A stretch of 64,000 nt of DNA from Caenorhabditis remanei (GCF_010183535.1 NC_071333.1:17916587-17980586), one strand, 5' to 3'; shown: positions 1-13,302, counted from the stretch's first letter. Notes: a model not told the origin generated them from the letters alone. Numbers and translations are program-made.

Positions 1-3000
1 TTTATAATGTCTTTCTTAATAATTACTTTTCAAACAAAAAAATTGAGGACTCATACAGAAAGTGAGTTAGGTCAACTTTTGTTTTTTACTACTCAAGTCT
101 ATTTTTGAAGAAAATCTGAACAGGTCAGAACAAATGAATCAACTTCGTCATTTTAAATAATATGTAGTCAAATTACGTGAACCAGTTGGGTTGGGTTGTA
201 GTTTTGTTGCGATGTTATTTAAAATAGAAACTGAAATTATTTCTAGCTGAAAGAATATAGACAGTGGGTTTGGTTCAGGAAAGAACTTGATTTTCAACAG
301 AAGCTTTTTTATGTATTTCTTTTTCAAAAATATGTAGTAATTTGAATTGTTTTTAAATGATGTAACATTACAAAAGAACAACTATTTTCCAAAATGCAAA
401 ACCGATTCAAAAAGTGACCGTACCTTCTTGATCTCTCAAAAATACTCAGATGGAGAAAAAAAATATAAAAGCGAAAAAATTTTTTCCTCCTCTCTTGTCC
501 GACTTCATGAAACCTAACCCCTAAGGTTAATAAAATTCCAAAAAATGAGATTCTAGAGTTTTGTCGAATTGAAGTGGATATGCGCTTCTTCTCAAGAGTC
601 ACGGAGCGAATTCAAGTGTCTTCCCCCTGCCTTTTTTAGTGATATAACGGCATAAATCTTCTATCCTCCTACCCGCGCATGCGACAACTTTTGCTCTTTC
701 TCTGTCAAGATGACAAAATAATGATTGGGTAGGTGAAGATGAACGAAAAAAGTACAAACCTTATATTCCAAATGTGCTGCAGTAGTGTTGTGTTACAAGG
801 TGCTAATTTTCATGTTCACAATTGAAATGGATTCTGAAAACAAAACAAGTTTGCGTTTTTTCTAGAAAATTATTGGAAAGAATTGAAATTATTTGAAGGG
901 AACCGAGAAAAACAAACGAGAGATGAAAAAAAAACGAGGGATAGAGTTTCGTCATAACGTTTAATTGAATAATCTAGAAACAACAAGATGTGTACAAAAA
1001 ATGAATTTTTTTGGCTAGGAGGTTTGGTCCAGTCTTTTCTTGGAATATTTTCCTTCCAGAATTTTTTCCAAGAGAAAGAATCTCAGAATGCACAAGATTC
1101 TGCAGATTTAAATCCTAAATCCACAAAATAAAATTGAATGACTACGTTGGTTTAAGAATAACTCGCGGCGTTCAAATTGTGCTGCTTTATGTCCGAAACA
1201 ATTAAAACACGAGGAAAGCCTTCCCCACCACCTGCCAGATGAGAAACGCTGAAGAGCTGTGTGTGGAACGACCGATGGAGAATAGTTTGACATCAATCAA
1301 TCTTCGGAAGCTAACGCTTAGTTGTAGACGACGACGGCGACGTCGAAGTCGGAACCGGAAAGAAAATGGAGCATGCAGGCAGACCGGGTGTAATTGAAGT
1401 GGAGGAAGACAGAAGATCTATAACAGTGTTTACATAGGTTATGGTTATGAATACTATGTCCGGAAACCTTATGGAATGAAACGAATAAAGCTAGAATACT
1501 TCTATCGAGAAATACAAATATTTTAAATAAAAATTAGCCAAATCTGTCATGACAAGGGTGTCATGCAAAAATCTGGCTTGCATCGGTCATAATTGCCTTA
1601 AGTAGTTTTTTACAATAATTTAAGAGAGTAAGGATTGCCTAAAATTAGCTTGATTTGAAGTTAAGACAACGACTTGGAAGTTCTAGATAGACAAAACAGG
1701 TGAAATTTATAGAACTCTGGTCAATTAATTAACTGTGTGATCATAATCATATATATTACATCCGTTTTGACATTCTTAAGTCTCACTTTTCAGTCCGAGT
1801 CTATATAAAAATTATAAGAAAACTTTCGTAGAAAAGTGTAGACCAGCAAACCAAGGACCTTAAGAAAAATTAAATGAGTGAGAGATACACTCGACGCTCT
1901 TCCGCTTTTGTTCTCCTTCCATCATTTTTCTTAGTCTTCATCATGTTCTTTTCTTAAACATAGGTCTTACACACATACACACATTCTTTTCCCTATTTGA
2001 GAGAAATAATCATCGTCATCGCGCTCAGAAAAAAGAGTATCTATTCAGGAAGCAAAGCTCTTCAAACCCTAATAAACGAATTGGCAATCTAGTCAGCCGT
2101 CAAGTGCCTTTCGAAAGAAGGGCTCCTTTTTTCGATAGAAGAAAAGGAGGGATATCAGTGCAAAACTGAATTTGATTCGGTTTTCGAATCTAACACGATT
2201 TCAATGTTTTTCGACATTATGCCTAGGTCTTTTGTTCTGAGAATAAGCGGCGAAATGTGATGATTCAGAGAAAAAGGAATAAAGATAGCTAGACGAAAAC
2301 GGAAAGGAGACTGAAACTAAATTGTTCATTTCGAAATCGAAATCACCTGTCTACAAAAACTAGGACCTGAAACAATGTTTTCAGAATGAAATGAACCCGG
2401 GAAATTCAAAAAAGTATTAGAAAATCAGTAGCGCATACTGTCAAAGAAAATAATGATAACCAAAAACAGATGAATTTGGAATCGAAAAACAAGATACCGA
2501 TATAGAAAGTCAAGACGACAAAAACCAAGAAAGGAAGGCAAAACGAAGGGCAGCCAAGTATTTTCTTTGTTCAAACGAAAAGCTGTAACACATTTGTAAT
2601 ACTCAAAAGGAGGTGTGGAGGGGGAAGGAGGGTGACAGACCTGTTATTTGTCCCATCAAACGACACAGTTCACTACTTGCGAAACAAGATAATGTATATG
2701 CTGCCCTCTGAGAGGCAAGAAAATAAGAGGAGGTTGTTCTTGCTTTCGCTTGAAGCGCCGAGAAAAGAGGAACAAGACAATACGTACAGAATTTGACCTT
2801 ATCTGGAACTATAGCCTAATGAATCATGCTTACTGGGGGTTGATCATTGAAAAATGTATCCGATTTTTTGTTTGGTAGATACTTTCTAATGAAATATATA
2901 ATCTACCATTGTTAGAAACGTTTTATGCTTATAAAAGCTCTATAGATCATTTTTACTGTAAATATTGTTTCAAAACATAATACGGTAATAATCATAGATG

Positions 3001-3281
3001 TGAAATTAAAAATTTTGGAAATTCTCGAATGTTCGCAGATTGAGAGCAAAACAACATTTCGAAACCATACCGATTCAGATATGACTATTCTTTTTTGAAA
3101 TGATTCGTATAAAAATTTCTAGCAGATAGCTTTGACTAGATAATAGTCTGCATTATCTGAACATAAGCTACTATTGTTACTAACTAAGTTGTATTAAAAA
3201 AATTAAAGATAATGTTTTGAAGAAAAATTGTAGGTCCATTCATCACTAGAAAATATTAGGATTTCAATAAAATGGAGTTGC

Positions 3282-3460
3282 CACGATGAGGCCAGGGCTA
3301 CTATTGCAGTTGCGCTATTTACAAGAATGGTACATTTTTTGGACCCGGTGAATATTCAAACTTATGTGCATACTATACCGGCTATATAGATTCGAATGTT
3401 CACCGTGACGCAAAAAATGTACCATTCTTGTCTATAAAACGCAGCCCTGGCCTCATCGTG
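3282..3460. repeat. Palindromic MITE-like repeat
   Basis: The outer arms CACGATGAGGCCAGGGCT (from 3282) and AGCCCTGGCCTCATCGTG (to 3460) are perfect reverse complements. Inside them, an arm containing ACAAGAATGGTACATTTTTT is matched by its complement in the second half. The whole 179 bp therefore folds into a long hairpin with a short central spacer. It encodes nothing. This is the structure of a non-autonomous palindromic repeat of the kind common in Caenorhabditis; I do not name the family. Confidence 0.85.
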
Positions 3461-5917
3461 TATATTCTAAACTCTTAGAGAACTCTAACAATTAATGTAA
3501 GGAGTATTGAAAATCAGACAAGCTGCATAGCACGGATTTTTAAAAACTAGTGCATAACCTGAATCTGTTTAATAATTCCAGTGCACCCATTTACAACATT
3601 ACATGCAATTGGAACAAAAAAGAGCGATTTTCATTCTCGATCCAAAATTCTCTGACCTCGTTTCCGATGAATAATTCACTTAAAATTTTTTAACACTAAA
3701 TGCTTCCACACTTTAAAAGTGTGAACGTGCAAAATTTGTTGCAGTGGCTGCAATACATTGGTTCTTTTTCGTATTGTCTCTCCTAATTCATTTCCATTTT
3801 TCAATTCTCAATTCTAAATTCAGATTGCATGTGCTTCTGCTGCTGCTGCTGCTGTCAAACCACCAGCTTCTTTTCGTGAAACCTCTTTCTCACTCGATCT
3901 GAGGTCACGACGACTGCGCGGCCAGTCGTCCGTTTGATTAATTAAAGAATTACACGAAATATAGTGAAATAAACACAAAGTGAATCAAGAATAAGCTATT
4001 CTGAATAAAAAGGAAGCAAAAGGAGAAGAAAGGAGGGGTAGAAGATTGTGGAGCTTCTTGTGTGAGAAAGAAGAAGAAAAGAAGGAATTGTGGAAAATTA
4101 AATAGGACCTGCGCTTGAACGATTCGCCCAGCTAAACTTGATTTCAGAAATCAGATAGTTGGCTGGTCTGATGTGAGTAATCTAAGAGGATGGATGACCG
4201 ACATGGACCAGGAATCCTTTTGTTTTGAGATGTAAGGAAGAATCAGAAAAAAGACATTGAAATAAAAGAAGAATTTAAGCAGAACATAGTGGAACACTGA
4301 ACAACGTCATCAATGAACAACGTGATAAACATTTGACGGTTTGTTTGTCAATACGCAAATACAGAAGACGAACGAACAGTGAACAGTGAAACCTGTGCAC
4401 CATCACCATTCACAGAAGTGTATAGGAAAGAAGCGCAGTAGAAATAAAAAAATAGAAGGGCGATCTGATAATAGAAGGGACCCGTTTTCCTTTTCGCGCT
4501 GATTTTTGAGTCAAGATAGAGGGGCAAAGGCAACTCGACAAGCAAAACGAAAGGAAAAAATACTTATAGGGAGAAAAGGGGTTCGAAGAGTGAATGAATG
4601 TGATTCGGTTTTGCATCCTCTTTTTATTTCGTGATTTCCTTCTATTTCGAATTTGTCCCAAAAAAAAGAAGAAAAAGGTCCGAAGTAAGAAAGAAAGACA
4701 AGTGCCTAGTGCCTGAAAAAGTAATGATTCAAATTGAGCATTCAGACACACCAGTCACATCAGATAAGCGGGTCGTGGGAAAATTATGGATTTTATTTTA
4801 TGGCGGATAAGAAAAGAATGTGATTTGTTTGAAGTTTTCGAGTGGTGCAGAAAAGTGAAAAGGTTTGACTTATTTTCATTTAACACTTGTACGGTATCAA
4901 AAAATGAAGAAATTTTTCAAAATTTTTCTCATAAAAACACTTACTAAACCCTTTTTCTATCTAATTCTCATCTTACAAACGAAAAAAAACGAGGAACTGC
5001 AATACCAAGGTGCTAGAAAACAGAAAAACAATTTGCTCCAAACCTCCAAACCAACTTCACACTTTTCCAACTGCCAGATTGACACCTGATACATTATCTT
5101 TGAAAAAATTCTAGTTATAACATCAGGACGCTCTAGTTATAACACGACATATTTTTGGAAGTTTCTTTTTTTTTGCACCAATGTGAAGGCTATGAGATAA
5201 TGCAAAGGATATGAAGAGCGTCATTCAAGTGAGGCAAACTTCGTTCTGAGCAACACATGCATGTATAGAAAGAAGAAGAAAAAAAAACGATAAGAATAAG
5301 TATCTTCTTCAGAAGACCAGCATCACTCTTTCCGAGTGGAATTTAATAAAACTTGTCCACAACACCCCACTCAAATAGTTTTTGAAGAGGTTTTATTTGA
5401 TCGAGCTCGAGAACATCTTCTTTTTTATTCTGATGTTTCATATTTTGTTTTTGGAACAATTAGTTCCTTTTGTCCCACCAGATTTTTAGATTAAAATCAA
5501 TAATATTTTGAAATTAAATAATAAAAACAATCTTCCCATCTCGTAAAAAGGAAACAATACTATTTTTGAGGACTTTTTCAAAGAATTGTCGCATTTATCT
5601 GAAACATATCGCCCACTTCTTTTTTTAGAATTTTTCTGCTGTTTTTATATATAATGTTAAACAGCGCTTTTTTTTCTAATAGTTACAGTTCACGTGATGA
5701 TGTACTTGTTGCATTAGCAAAAATAATTCTATATATCTCTTCGATCTTAGAGGAACAATATACTAAAACTTGGCAAAACAATTTATTGTAATTTTCCGTC
5801 CCATTGACTGTAAATCTCGACTCTAAAATCACTAAAATTTTGACAAAAATGTTATCAAAAACTGCATAAGCTTCGTGCATCTCAAATGTAATATCCACTC
5901 TTCATCGCGTCATCACT

Positions 5918-5990
5918 GCGAAAAGCGAGGGAATTGAACCCTCAACCTATCGGACCTCCGTCCTGGCTGTTATCCACTTGGACATCACGC
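5918..5990 (-). pseudogene. tRNA-like sequence, probable tRNA pseudogene
   Basis: On the minus strand an A-box-like segment (AGTGGATAAC, resembling arginine tRNAs) is followed by a perfect T-arm stem-loop (GAGGG TTCAATT CCCTC, 5927-5943) with a B-box-like GGTTCAATTCC. The acceptor ends do not pair over seven bases, and I could not form a five-pair anticodon stem with a seven-base loop. It is therefore more likely a decayed tRNA or tRNA-derived repeat than a working tRNA. No isotype is assigned. Confidence 0.5.
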
Positions 5991-8709
5991 CGCTTGGGAG
6001 GGGGAGAGGAGAGTGCGCTCATCTACCTAATTAGGTCTAACACTCCCGCTCGGGTAGTCAGAAGGGAAAGGAGAATGAACGCACAGTCTAATGATGATCC
6101 CTACTAACACCAAGACATACTATATAAAGTAGTGATGATACCAAGAATCTGATGGCTCCTTTCACTCGCAATCTACAGTAAATTTTTAAAAGCGCCTTCT
6201 CAGTGAGGGATTTTTCGAATTGTCACATTCTTTGTATATTATGTCTTGATAAGTGTGATTCCAGTATATGCATTTTCCACAAGATTTACTTCAAATACTG
6301 AAGTTTTGAGAAAAGAGTGAAGAGTCATGTAGGAGTTCAGTAGAAAAATGGCCCGTAAAGGAAATTTTACACTGTTCAAGAAAAAACCCCAATAAAAACG
6401 CTTGCTATTAATGCCAGATACAGCTATTCATTTCATTTCACTGTTTCATGATTTGATTCCAATATAATGCTTTAGAAAAAACACTAAAACATAAATCTTT
6501 GTAAGAGTACAAAAACACACATAGTACCAAATTGGATTGAATGCTCACAAGTTCAATCCTTAAAGAAATCAGAGTACGTGCTCTTTTCACTATTCTTTTC
6601 TGCCCGTTCATGTCTATTTTTATCTGATTTCCAAAAGACGTGCAGTCTTTTTATAAGGATATCCCCCGATGTCGAAACCTTTGTGTCATACTTATAACAA
6701 TTTTTTTTTCAGATTCTTCTCACTTGGAATGAAAACATATAACTCAACAATATCTGCAGGAACAGTGACATCATGTTATGTTGATAAAACATTTGAATAA
6801 AAGATTTCTATTCTCTTTTCCCATTCAGGACAACTGATGTGTGACCGGATTACAGATTACACGTGAACAATCAATTTTTCTCCAATAAATCTCAGAAAAA
6901 ACCATTGAAAACATCAAGTGACTGTTCTATTTTGTTCACACACATATCTAAGTGTGTGAGATTTTTCATATGAAGAGAACCTTAGCCCTATTTACCTATC
7001 TTCACATTTGACCTTAATTGGTTTTGTTCTGTACAGCCAAACCGGGTTAACTTTGGTCGGAAAATTTTATTATTATGACGTTAATCATTCCTGTTTGATA
7101 AGATAGTAAGGTTTTGACTCTTTTTTTGTTTTTTTTTCTACTGAGGTGGAATAGGAACGCGGGAAGATAAGATTGGAATGTGTGGAACTCATTGTTTCAG
7201 AGGGGAACCCTAAAATTCACTTTTCGTTTTTCAAATGTTTCTGTTTTTGGAAAACATGTTTCAAATTAGTTGAAATCAAACATCTTTTCTCAATTTAAGT
7301 TCAAATTTCTCAATGATCTCTGAATATGATCTCTCTGCATCGACCACTCTTTGACCAGAGTCTTTGAGCACCGGATGTTTTGTCCCTCCGCCCGGCGATT
7401 CTCTCATCTCGACAAAAAATTGTCTCATCTCGCCTCAAAACAATTTTTGTTTCATGCCCTACTTCTTTTCTTTTCGTTGTAACAGTTTTAGTTTCAGCTT
7501 CAACCACTCGCCAACACAAAACAATACGTTCATTTTTTTAGTGTAATAGCTGCCGAGAATAATTGATGTGGGTCTAGTAGTCTCGATTTCTCGTTTTTAC
7601 TGATACTGATAGGTAGGAAGTTGATTGATTTGAGGTTTGTGTCTTAGCGGAATTAGAGGTTGGGTGTTCTTAACCTTGCAAAATTGGAACTGACATATCA
7701 GCAGTTAGAAAGTTAGCAAGCCATACAAGAATTGACAAAACTTCTTTTTTTCTAAAACCAATGGTATGGGGGAAACCCTGAAACCCTGTGTAAAGATAAT
7801 GAGGGGTACAAATTATGCGGGAGAATGAAATAATAAAAACTTGATCTTTCACACACGTGCCTTTTCTTATTCTCTATTCACTCTCTTCAATTTTTCATTA
7901 TCAATATTATACGACTTCACCACTCCACCATAAATGTCTAAAAAAAGTAGCAAAAAGTTACGTATTTCTCCTTTCCCTCAATACATTTCATCTAAAATAC
8001 CCGTTTCATTGTTGACAATATATGTATTGCTTTGATTCGCTCTTTGGGTTTTTTGTGTTTGTGGTGTTGGTGTTCCACTCTATTGTTATGGTGGTCTTAA
8101 GTGAAGTAGTAGTTGTATTTTGTGCGTGAAAAAGGGAAGGATCAAAACCATTTCTTGAAACGCAAATCATGTTACTTTTTTTCGATAGAAAGCGGGGCAT
8201 CAGAGAATCACGCGCGATAGGTAGGGGAAGATAAATTATTTTACACTTGTTCGTCCCCTTTCCCCTTCTCCACCTCTTTTCAACACTTTTTCACGTTCTT
8301 GTCTTGGTTCTCAGGTCTAGGTTCTAGGTTTTCTCGATTCTAGAGAAAAAACCCTTATCACTTATTCGACGAAAGAAGAAATAAGAAAAAGAGAACAGTA
8401 GTCAGGTTTAATGGTAATAAATGTTTCTCTAAGCAACATTACTCAAGTACCCACACACACTCCCACTCGTTCTCCCTGTAACCAAGCCAATTGATACTTC
8501 TCTAGACTTACCCTCTTTTGTTTGCCAACCTAAATGAAACTACACACTGTTTTGAGTTTCGCACATTGTATTGTTTGGCAATTGGGGAGTTTCCCTCGTC
8601 CTGCTCCACTCACTTATATCTGTATCATTATCAATTCCAAACAGTTTTCGTTTCTTTTCGACTTTTTTCTTATCAGAAAAATAAACGTGTTTATTTTCAG
8701 CTTGGTCTT

Positions 8710-10946
8710 ATGCTACTCCAGAGGACGTTAGTTGTTCTAGCACTAACTCTGAATATCGCATTATGCGGTTACCAAAGATCTATAGTTCATTTTGATATGA
8801 AAGGTTAGTAGAAATTTCACAAATAGTAGGATTGTACTGAAAATTTGTTTTTCAGGTGCGCCACCAAAAGTGGCGTATTTCAAGCAACTTCTCACAACAA
8901 TAAGCGGGTTAGGTGCAACAGGTGTTTTACTGGAATGGGAGGTGAGTGTTGACCTTAAAATGTGACTGACAACACAAAATAATTTAGGATATGTTCCCAT
9001 TCCGAGGGGATCTTTCAAGAGTCGTCAATAAAAACGCGTACACTGAAGATGAAGTGATCAGTATCTTGGAACAGTGAGTTTTTGAAGTTTTAAACCGACA
9101 TTTTCTGAAAAAAATATAATTTTCAGTGCTCAACAACTGGAACTTGAAGTCATCCCACTTGTGCAAACTTTGGCACATATGGAATGGATTCTGAAGAATG
9201 AAGAGTACAGCAACTTGAGAGAAGACGAAAGGTACCCAATGGTAGCGTGTATTGGAGACCCACAAAGTTTGGAGTTAATTTTAGACTCTGTCAATCAGGT
9301 ATGTCAATTTAGCAGATTTTTAATTGCCTAGTTTAAATTTTACGTTTTATTTTCCAGTTAATGAGAGTGCACTCGAAATTCAATTCCCGATACATCCACA
9401 TTGGGGCGGATGAAGCATTCCAAGTAGGAATATGTGAAGCCGATCGTTTAGTCCTTCCAGTCAAGTATGAAAACGACACTCTCCGTATGATCTTTGACCA
9501 CTTGAAAAAAGTGTCGATCAATGTCACCGAAGAATTCCCGGCGACAAAGGTAGGTCGCTTCCTCGTTTTCTTTTTCTAATGAAAAGTGCAATTTGCTGTC
9601 TTCTCTAAATCTATTTCATATCTCTCAATAGATCTCTTTTCCTTTTCATTACAATTGTCTTCAGGTTTTAATGTGGTTCGATGAGTTGAAAAGTGCACCG
9701 TTGGAGCTAATCAAAGAGTACAGCCTTGATGAATTAGTGATCCCTGTCGTATGGAAGTATACATCTAATTTGGATAATGACCTGCCCCCGGAGATGTGGA
9801 AAAACATGTCATACTCATTCAAAGAGGTGTGGGGTGGCAGTGCGTTTAAAGGTATCAGCTGGAAAAGTTTGAAATGTCTAAAAAATTGTACTCGGTTGTT
9901 CAGGTGCCGACGGCGCAAGTCGTTATTGGAATCGTCTCAAACCATACATTCTCAACAATAAAGAATGGTATCTTCAGAACGAAAAATATAAATCACAGTT
10001 CACGACATTCGATTCTATCATCATTACAGGTTGGCAAAGGTAATTTCATCTTCGAAAGAGAAAAAAGAGGAAATTCGACTTGACAAATTATTTTTCTAAT
10101 TGCATACATTCCAGGTACGATCACTTCGCGTCGTTATGTGAACTTTGGCCCACTTCAATGGTTTCGTTGGCGTTGAACCTGATAGTGTTAACCAAGTTTC
10201 ATATAGACAGTAAGAATTGAAATATAAACCAAACATCAGATTTTAATCAAAATTACAGCGGTGTCTGCCGAACAAGCAATACAAGCGTTGAACTGTCCAC
10301 CTTCTACTACTCTTGACCAGTTGGTGGCCGGATCGGATAGATGTCGGTTCCCAGGATATAGATCAAGGGATGCTATTAGAGATTATGTTCAATTGAAGAC
10401 ATTTTTTGAAAACTCAACTTGGGTGCATAATAGGTATCTCTAGCATCATAATTTGAATAATCTAAAATTTTAACATTCCAGAGAAAACGGATGGCTCCAA
10501 TCGTCCCATATGAGACTAGCTGCTAGCAATCCTTACTATATTGATGCTATTGGGAAGGCTTATGAAAGAACTCTGAAAAAATTGGATACGGTTTCCACGA
10601 ACCTTAAGACTGCGTTCACTGAAATATTCTATCCGGATGTTATCGAAGAGTTTCTGACTGATTATGTCACACCGTTCTCTGAAGACTTGCAGAAAAGGTG
10701 GGTATCATTTTCCTGGGTATCTTCGCGGTTAGATCAAAAGTTGAGTGACTCGACACACCAACGTCACGTATTGGTTTACTCTATTGACGTGGTGAAAAAT
10801 AAACACTTGTCGCCGCATTTTTTCTACCCTTTTTCTAGACTAAAGAATTGTTGAACTTAGCAACATTTCTCAAATATTTCAGGAAAGATGCAGTCCGAAA
10901 CATTGACACAAAACGGTCATATGGTCCTCGTCCATGGTTCCTATAA
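8710..10946 (+). CDS. hex-5: Beta-N-acetylhexosaminidase, GH20 hexosaminidase D type
   Basis: Eleven exons encode 500 residues: 8710-8803, 8856-8941, 8988-9073, 9127-9298, 9358-9549, 9665-9851, 9904-10039, 10115-10209, 10259-10433, 10482-10697, 10883-10946. Residues 1 to about 20 look like a signal peptide. The GH20 catalytic signature YIHIGADEAF puts the Asp-Glu pair at about residues 164-165. Upstream, KGAPPKVAYFKQLL and GATGVLLEWEDMFP match the hexosaminidase D subfamily, which lacks the usual GH20 N-terminal domain. The expected reaction is removal of terminal GlcNAc or GalNAc from glycoconjugates. An acceptor (TTTTCAG, ending 8700) just upstream of the ATG suggests trans-splicing or a 5' leader intron. 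The symbol is assigned because hex-5 is, from memory, the X-linked member of this C. elegans family; the function is surer than the symbol. Confidence 0.85.
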
Positions 10947-11308
10947 GTGACTGGTGTAATTTATTTGCTATTCCGATGCAATACGGCTTTATGTGTCTTC
11001 TTGCCAAATTTCTGATATTCCAAACATCTGTCTTGAGCCATTGTTACAACTTCTCAACATTTTCAATTCTATGAAATTCTTTGAAATTCTATGAAATTCC
11101 AAACTCCATGATTCTTGTTTTTTGATGCTTTAATATTGAAATCTGCTTTTTATTCAAATCTGTTTTAGGTTTCAAATTTGACTTTCGTTTTAAATTGTCT
11201 GCTTTGTTAATAATGAACTTTTGTACTATTCCAGTTCTTCAATCAACATTATTATTACACATCAATATTGCGAAAGAATAAAACACAATGCATGTTAATT
11301 TTTGATTT
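10947..11308. other. Convergent 3' interval between hexosaminidase and lipase genes
   Basis: It has no coding potential. It holds a plus-strand AATAAA at 11277-11282, suited to the hexosaminidase, and a minus-strand AATAAA at 11149-11154, suited to the lipase. If both are used the two 3' UTRs overlap by more than 100 bases. A short tandem repeat of AATTCTATGA-like units lies at about 11065-11100. Confidence 0.6.
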
Positions 11309-12993
11309 TCAATCGAAGGACACATTGATACGCGTGTGATATCCGCCGACGTTATCACCTTGCGTTTTCGTTGTCTCAATCGGATAAGGCCTCGCATTCA
11401 TCATATCGATGACATTCTCTGTTCCGCGTGGGAGGTATGATTCGTAGCTTCTAGTCGATTGTATTGTAGTGGTAGCTGGCTGATAAGATGGGATCACAGC
11501 GATCCGTTTGGATGAGATCTTAGAAGATCCTTTCAGTGGAGTAACATTCTCAAAAACTGATTGGTCGAATTCACTGAGATAGTCATATTCATTGATTTCA
11601 CGTTTCTTGGTTTGACCAGACTTTGATCTTGATGACGGTCTGGAACCGGATTCACCGCTTGCTTCAGATGAACTATCTGATAATTTTGCAGATTTCACTT
11701 TCTGTCGTGAACTTTTCTGCCGTGAACTGGTTCCATCTCTAGTTTTAGCGTCGAATTCATTGTGGTATTCTGAGTTACAAAAAGATTATTAAACAAATCA
11801 AGAAAATAAATTACTCACTCATCATTTGAATTTGCATATCGCAAGTTCTCAATATGATATCGTCATGCGACAGCTTTTTGTACAGCTTGTGACCATCTTC
11901 CCCAGGAATGCGGGCGGTAACCTGAAATTTGACATGTACTGATTCTTTGCAGTCCGACTGTCATAGTCATACTAACCTTATCACAAATTTGGTACCCAAT
12001 CCAAGAATCAGTTTCAGTATAAAGAGAGTAGACATATCGACCTTCATAATGGTTGCTCTCATTGATATCCTGAAAGAAAACTTTGTGGTTTGGAACACAT
12101 GCAGTTTGCTAACCGTCAGAAATTCACTCTCAGTTGGGCAGAACCCTGAATACAATCCAATGATCTTACTGCAGATTGGCAGAATAGGGATGGCACCGAT
12201 AACGCAGCCGGGTATGGATACTCCAGCGACCTGGGAAAAACACAGGAAAAGTTTCAGCCTAGACTTTCAAATATGTACCTGCAATGAAATTCCATGGTTA
12301 GGCCCTGCCACACCAATAAATGTGTCTACGTATTGTGTAAGAGGGGATCCAAGATCTTCTCTGGTGTCAACGCACATTCCTGAACTATCAATTATCTAAA
12401 ATATTCCAAAAGTTAGTTAATAACCTCCCAGTATAGCTTTTCTTGCGATTGGAACACCCAAAGAATATGCCACAACATCAACATCCTTTTGTGTGTAATA
12501 CTTAACAGCCAGTATCAAAGTTCGAATCTGATGAAAATGTAACATAAAATTGTTATTTTTGAGTCCACTTACCTGTTTGACATGCTCGCATTTCAAAGAA
12601 TACTCTGTCCAAGCAATTGGGCTGTTATGCGGCCCACTGTCATAAGTCGTTGCATATAACTCTCCACTAGTGTAACCGTGTTTTTTATAAGTAGCGGCTA
12701 GCGCTTGCATTTTCCCCCCGGCAATGTCGGAAACGCCATGAACGAAAATAACTGGATCGTTTTTGATTTCTTCCTCAGCATTGTTCTTCCCACCAAATGA
12801 ACCGCTGTCTCCAAGATCAATTCTATGAAATTTAGTTATAAAGTCTTTATTTTTATTTAACATACCTTTGTAAGGTATCTAGAAAGGTTTTCCCATAGTT
12901 TTCTTCCACAAAATCAGCAAAATGCTTGTTGAATTCTGATGAAACTTCAACAACAAGGAAAGCGTAGCATAATAAAAATAGAATAGTGTTCAT
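11309..12993 (-). CDS. Secreted lipase of the nematode class 2 (Lipase_2) family
   Basis: Eight exons encode 451 residues; from the start: 12993-12866, 12822-12573, 12527-12425, 12379-12279, 12230-12114, 12069-11977, 11921-11819, 11769-11309. The N terminus (MNTILFLLCYAFLVVEVSS) is a signal peptide. An alpha/beta-hydrolase core follows: oxyanion-side motif FVHGVSD, then the nucleophile elbow AYSLG with the serine at about residue 148, where Ala replaces the first Gly as usual in this family. Next are conserved GGMCVDT and GVAGPNHG segments. The acceptor at 12380-12382 was chosen because it restores GGMCVDT; the one further upstream gives a stop. The last roughly 150 residues are a Ser/Lys-rich low-complexity tail. 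It probably hydrolyses extracellular or gut lipids. It belongs to the lips group, but I cannot say which member. It sits just downstream of nac-1 on the same strand. Confidence 0.85.
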
Positions 12994-13302
12994 TGTCGAT
13001 TTATTAAACAGCTGAATAATAAGAACAGTGAAATCAATGTTGACCTACTTGAGAAAACAATTTTCCGCTTTCTGGTTACTATTTCTAACTTTCATTTTTA
13101 TTGATTCAATAAAAACTAATCAATTGACATCGTCAATTCATTTGTCGGGAGGGAAAAGGATACGGAAGTTTTGTCATTAATATAATTTGAAAAGTGAAAA
13201 TGAAAATGGCACAGCAGTTAGTTCATTACAATAGAATCGAATCGTACATAATCTTCAAAAGGCTACATTGAAATTTTTGAGGTATCATTTTTATAATAAA
13301 AT
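12994..13302 (-). promoter_or_regulatory. nac-1 to lipase intercistronic region, operon-like
   Basis: On the minus strand the nac-1 stop (13303) is followed by an AATAAA at 13102-13097. About 83 bases later comes an acceptor (TATTATTCAG, CAG at 13014-13012), and the lipase ATG follows 18 bases after that. Poly(A) signal to acceptor spacing of about 100 bases is typical of C. elegans operons processed by SL2 trans-splicing. Use of SL2 is inference. Confidence 0.45.
13097..13102 (-). other. Candidate poly(A) signal of nac-1
   Basis: This is AATAAA on the minus strand, about 200 bases after the nac-1 stop and just upstream of the lipase trans-splice-like acceptor. Confidence 0.5.

Larger units (their letters stand above)
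1..8709. other. Long non-coding interval upstream of the hexosaminidase gene
   Basis: No open frame here joins into a convincing spliced gene on either strand; the open stretches are short and low-complexity. It holds a palindromic repeat near 3.3 kb, a degenerate tRNA-like sequence near 5.9 kb, a short CTG microsatellite near 3.84 kb and two copies of a CTAGTTATAACA word at 5111-5146. The last kilobase is probably promoter and 5' leader for the gene starting at 8710. Confidence 0.6.

Noticed and set aside
5918..5990. Functional tRNA gene
   Set aside because: The T arm is perfect, but acceptor and anticodon stems do not pair; kept only as a pseudogene-like entry.
8534..8731. Plus-strand open frame starting MKLHTVLSF upstream of the hexosaminidase
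   Set aside because: It is cut by an acceptor at 8700 and is out of frame with the GH20 exons. At most it overlaps a leader.
12380..12424. Apparent premature stop in the lipase after ILGG
   Set aside because: Using the acceptor just before GAATGTGCG removes it and restores the family segment GGMCVDT.
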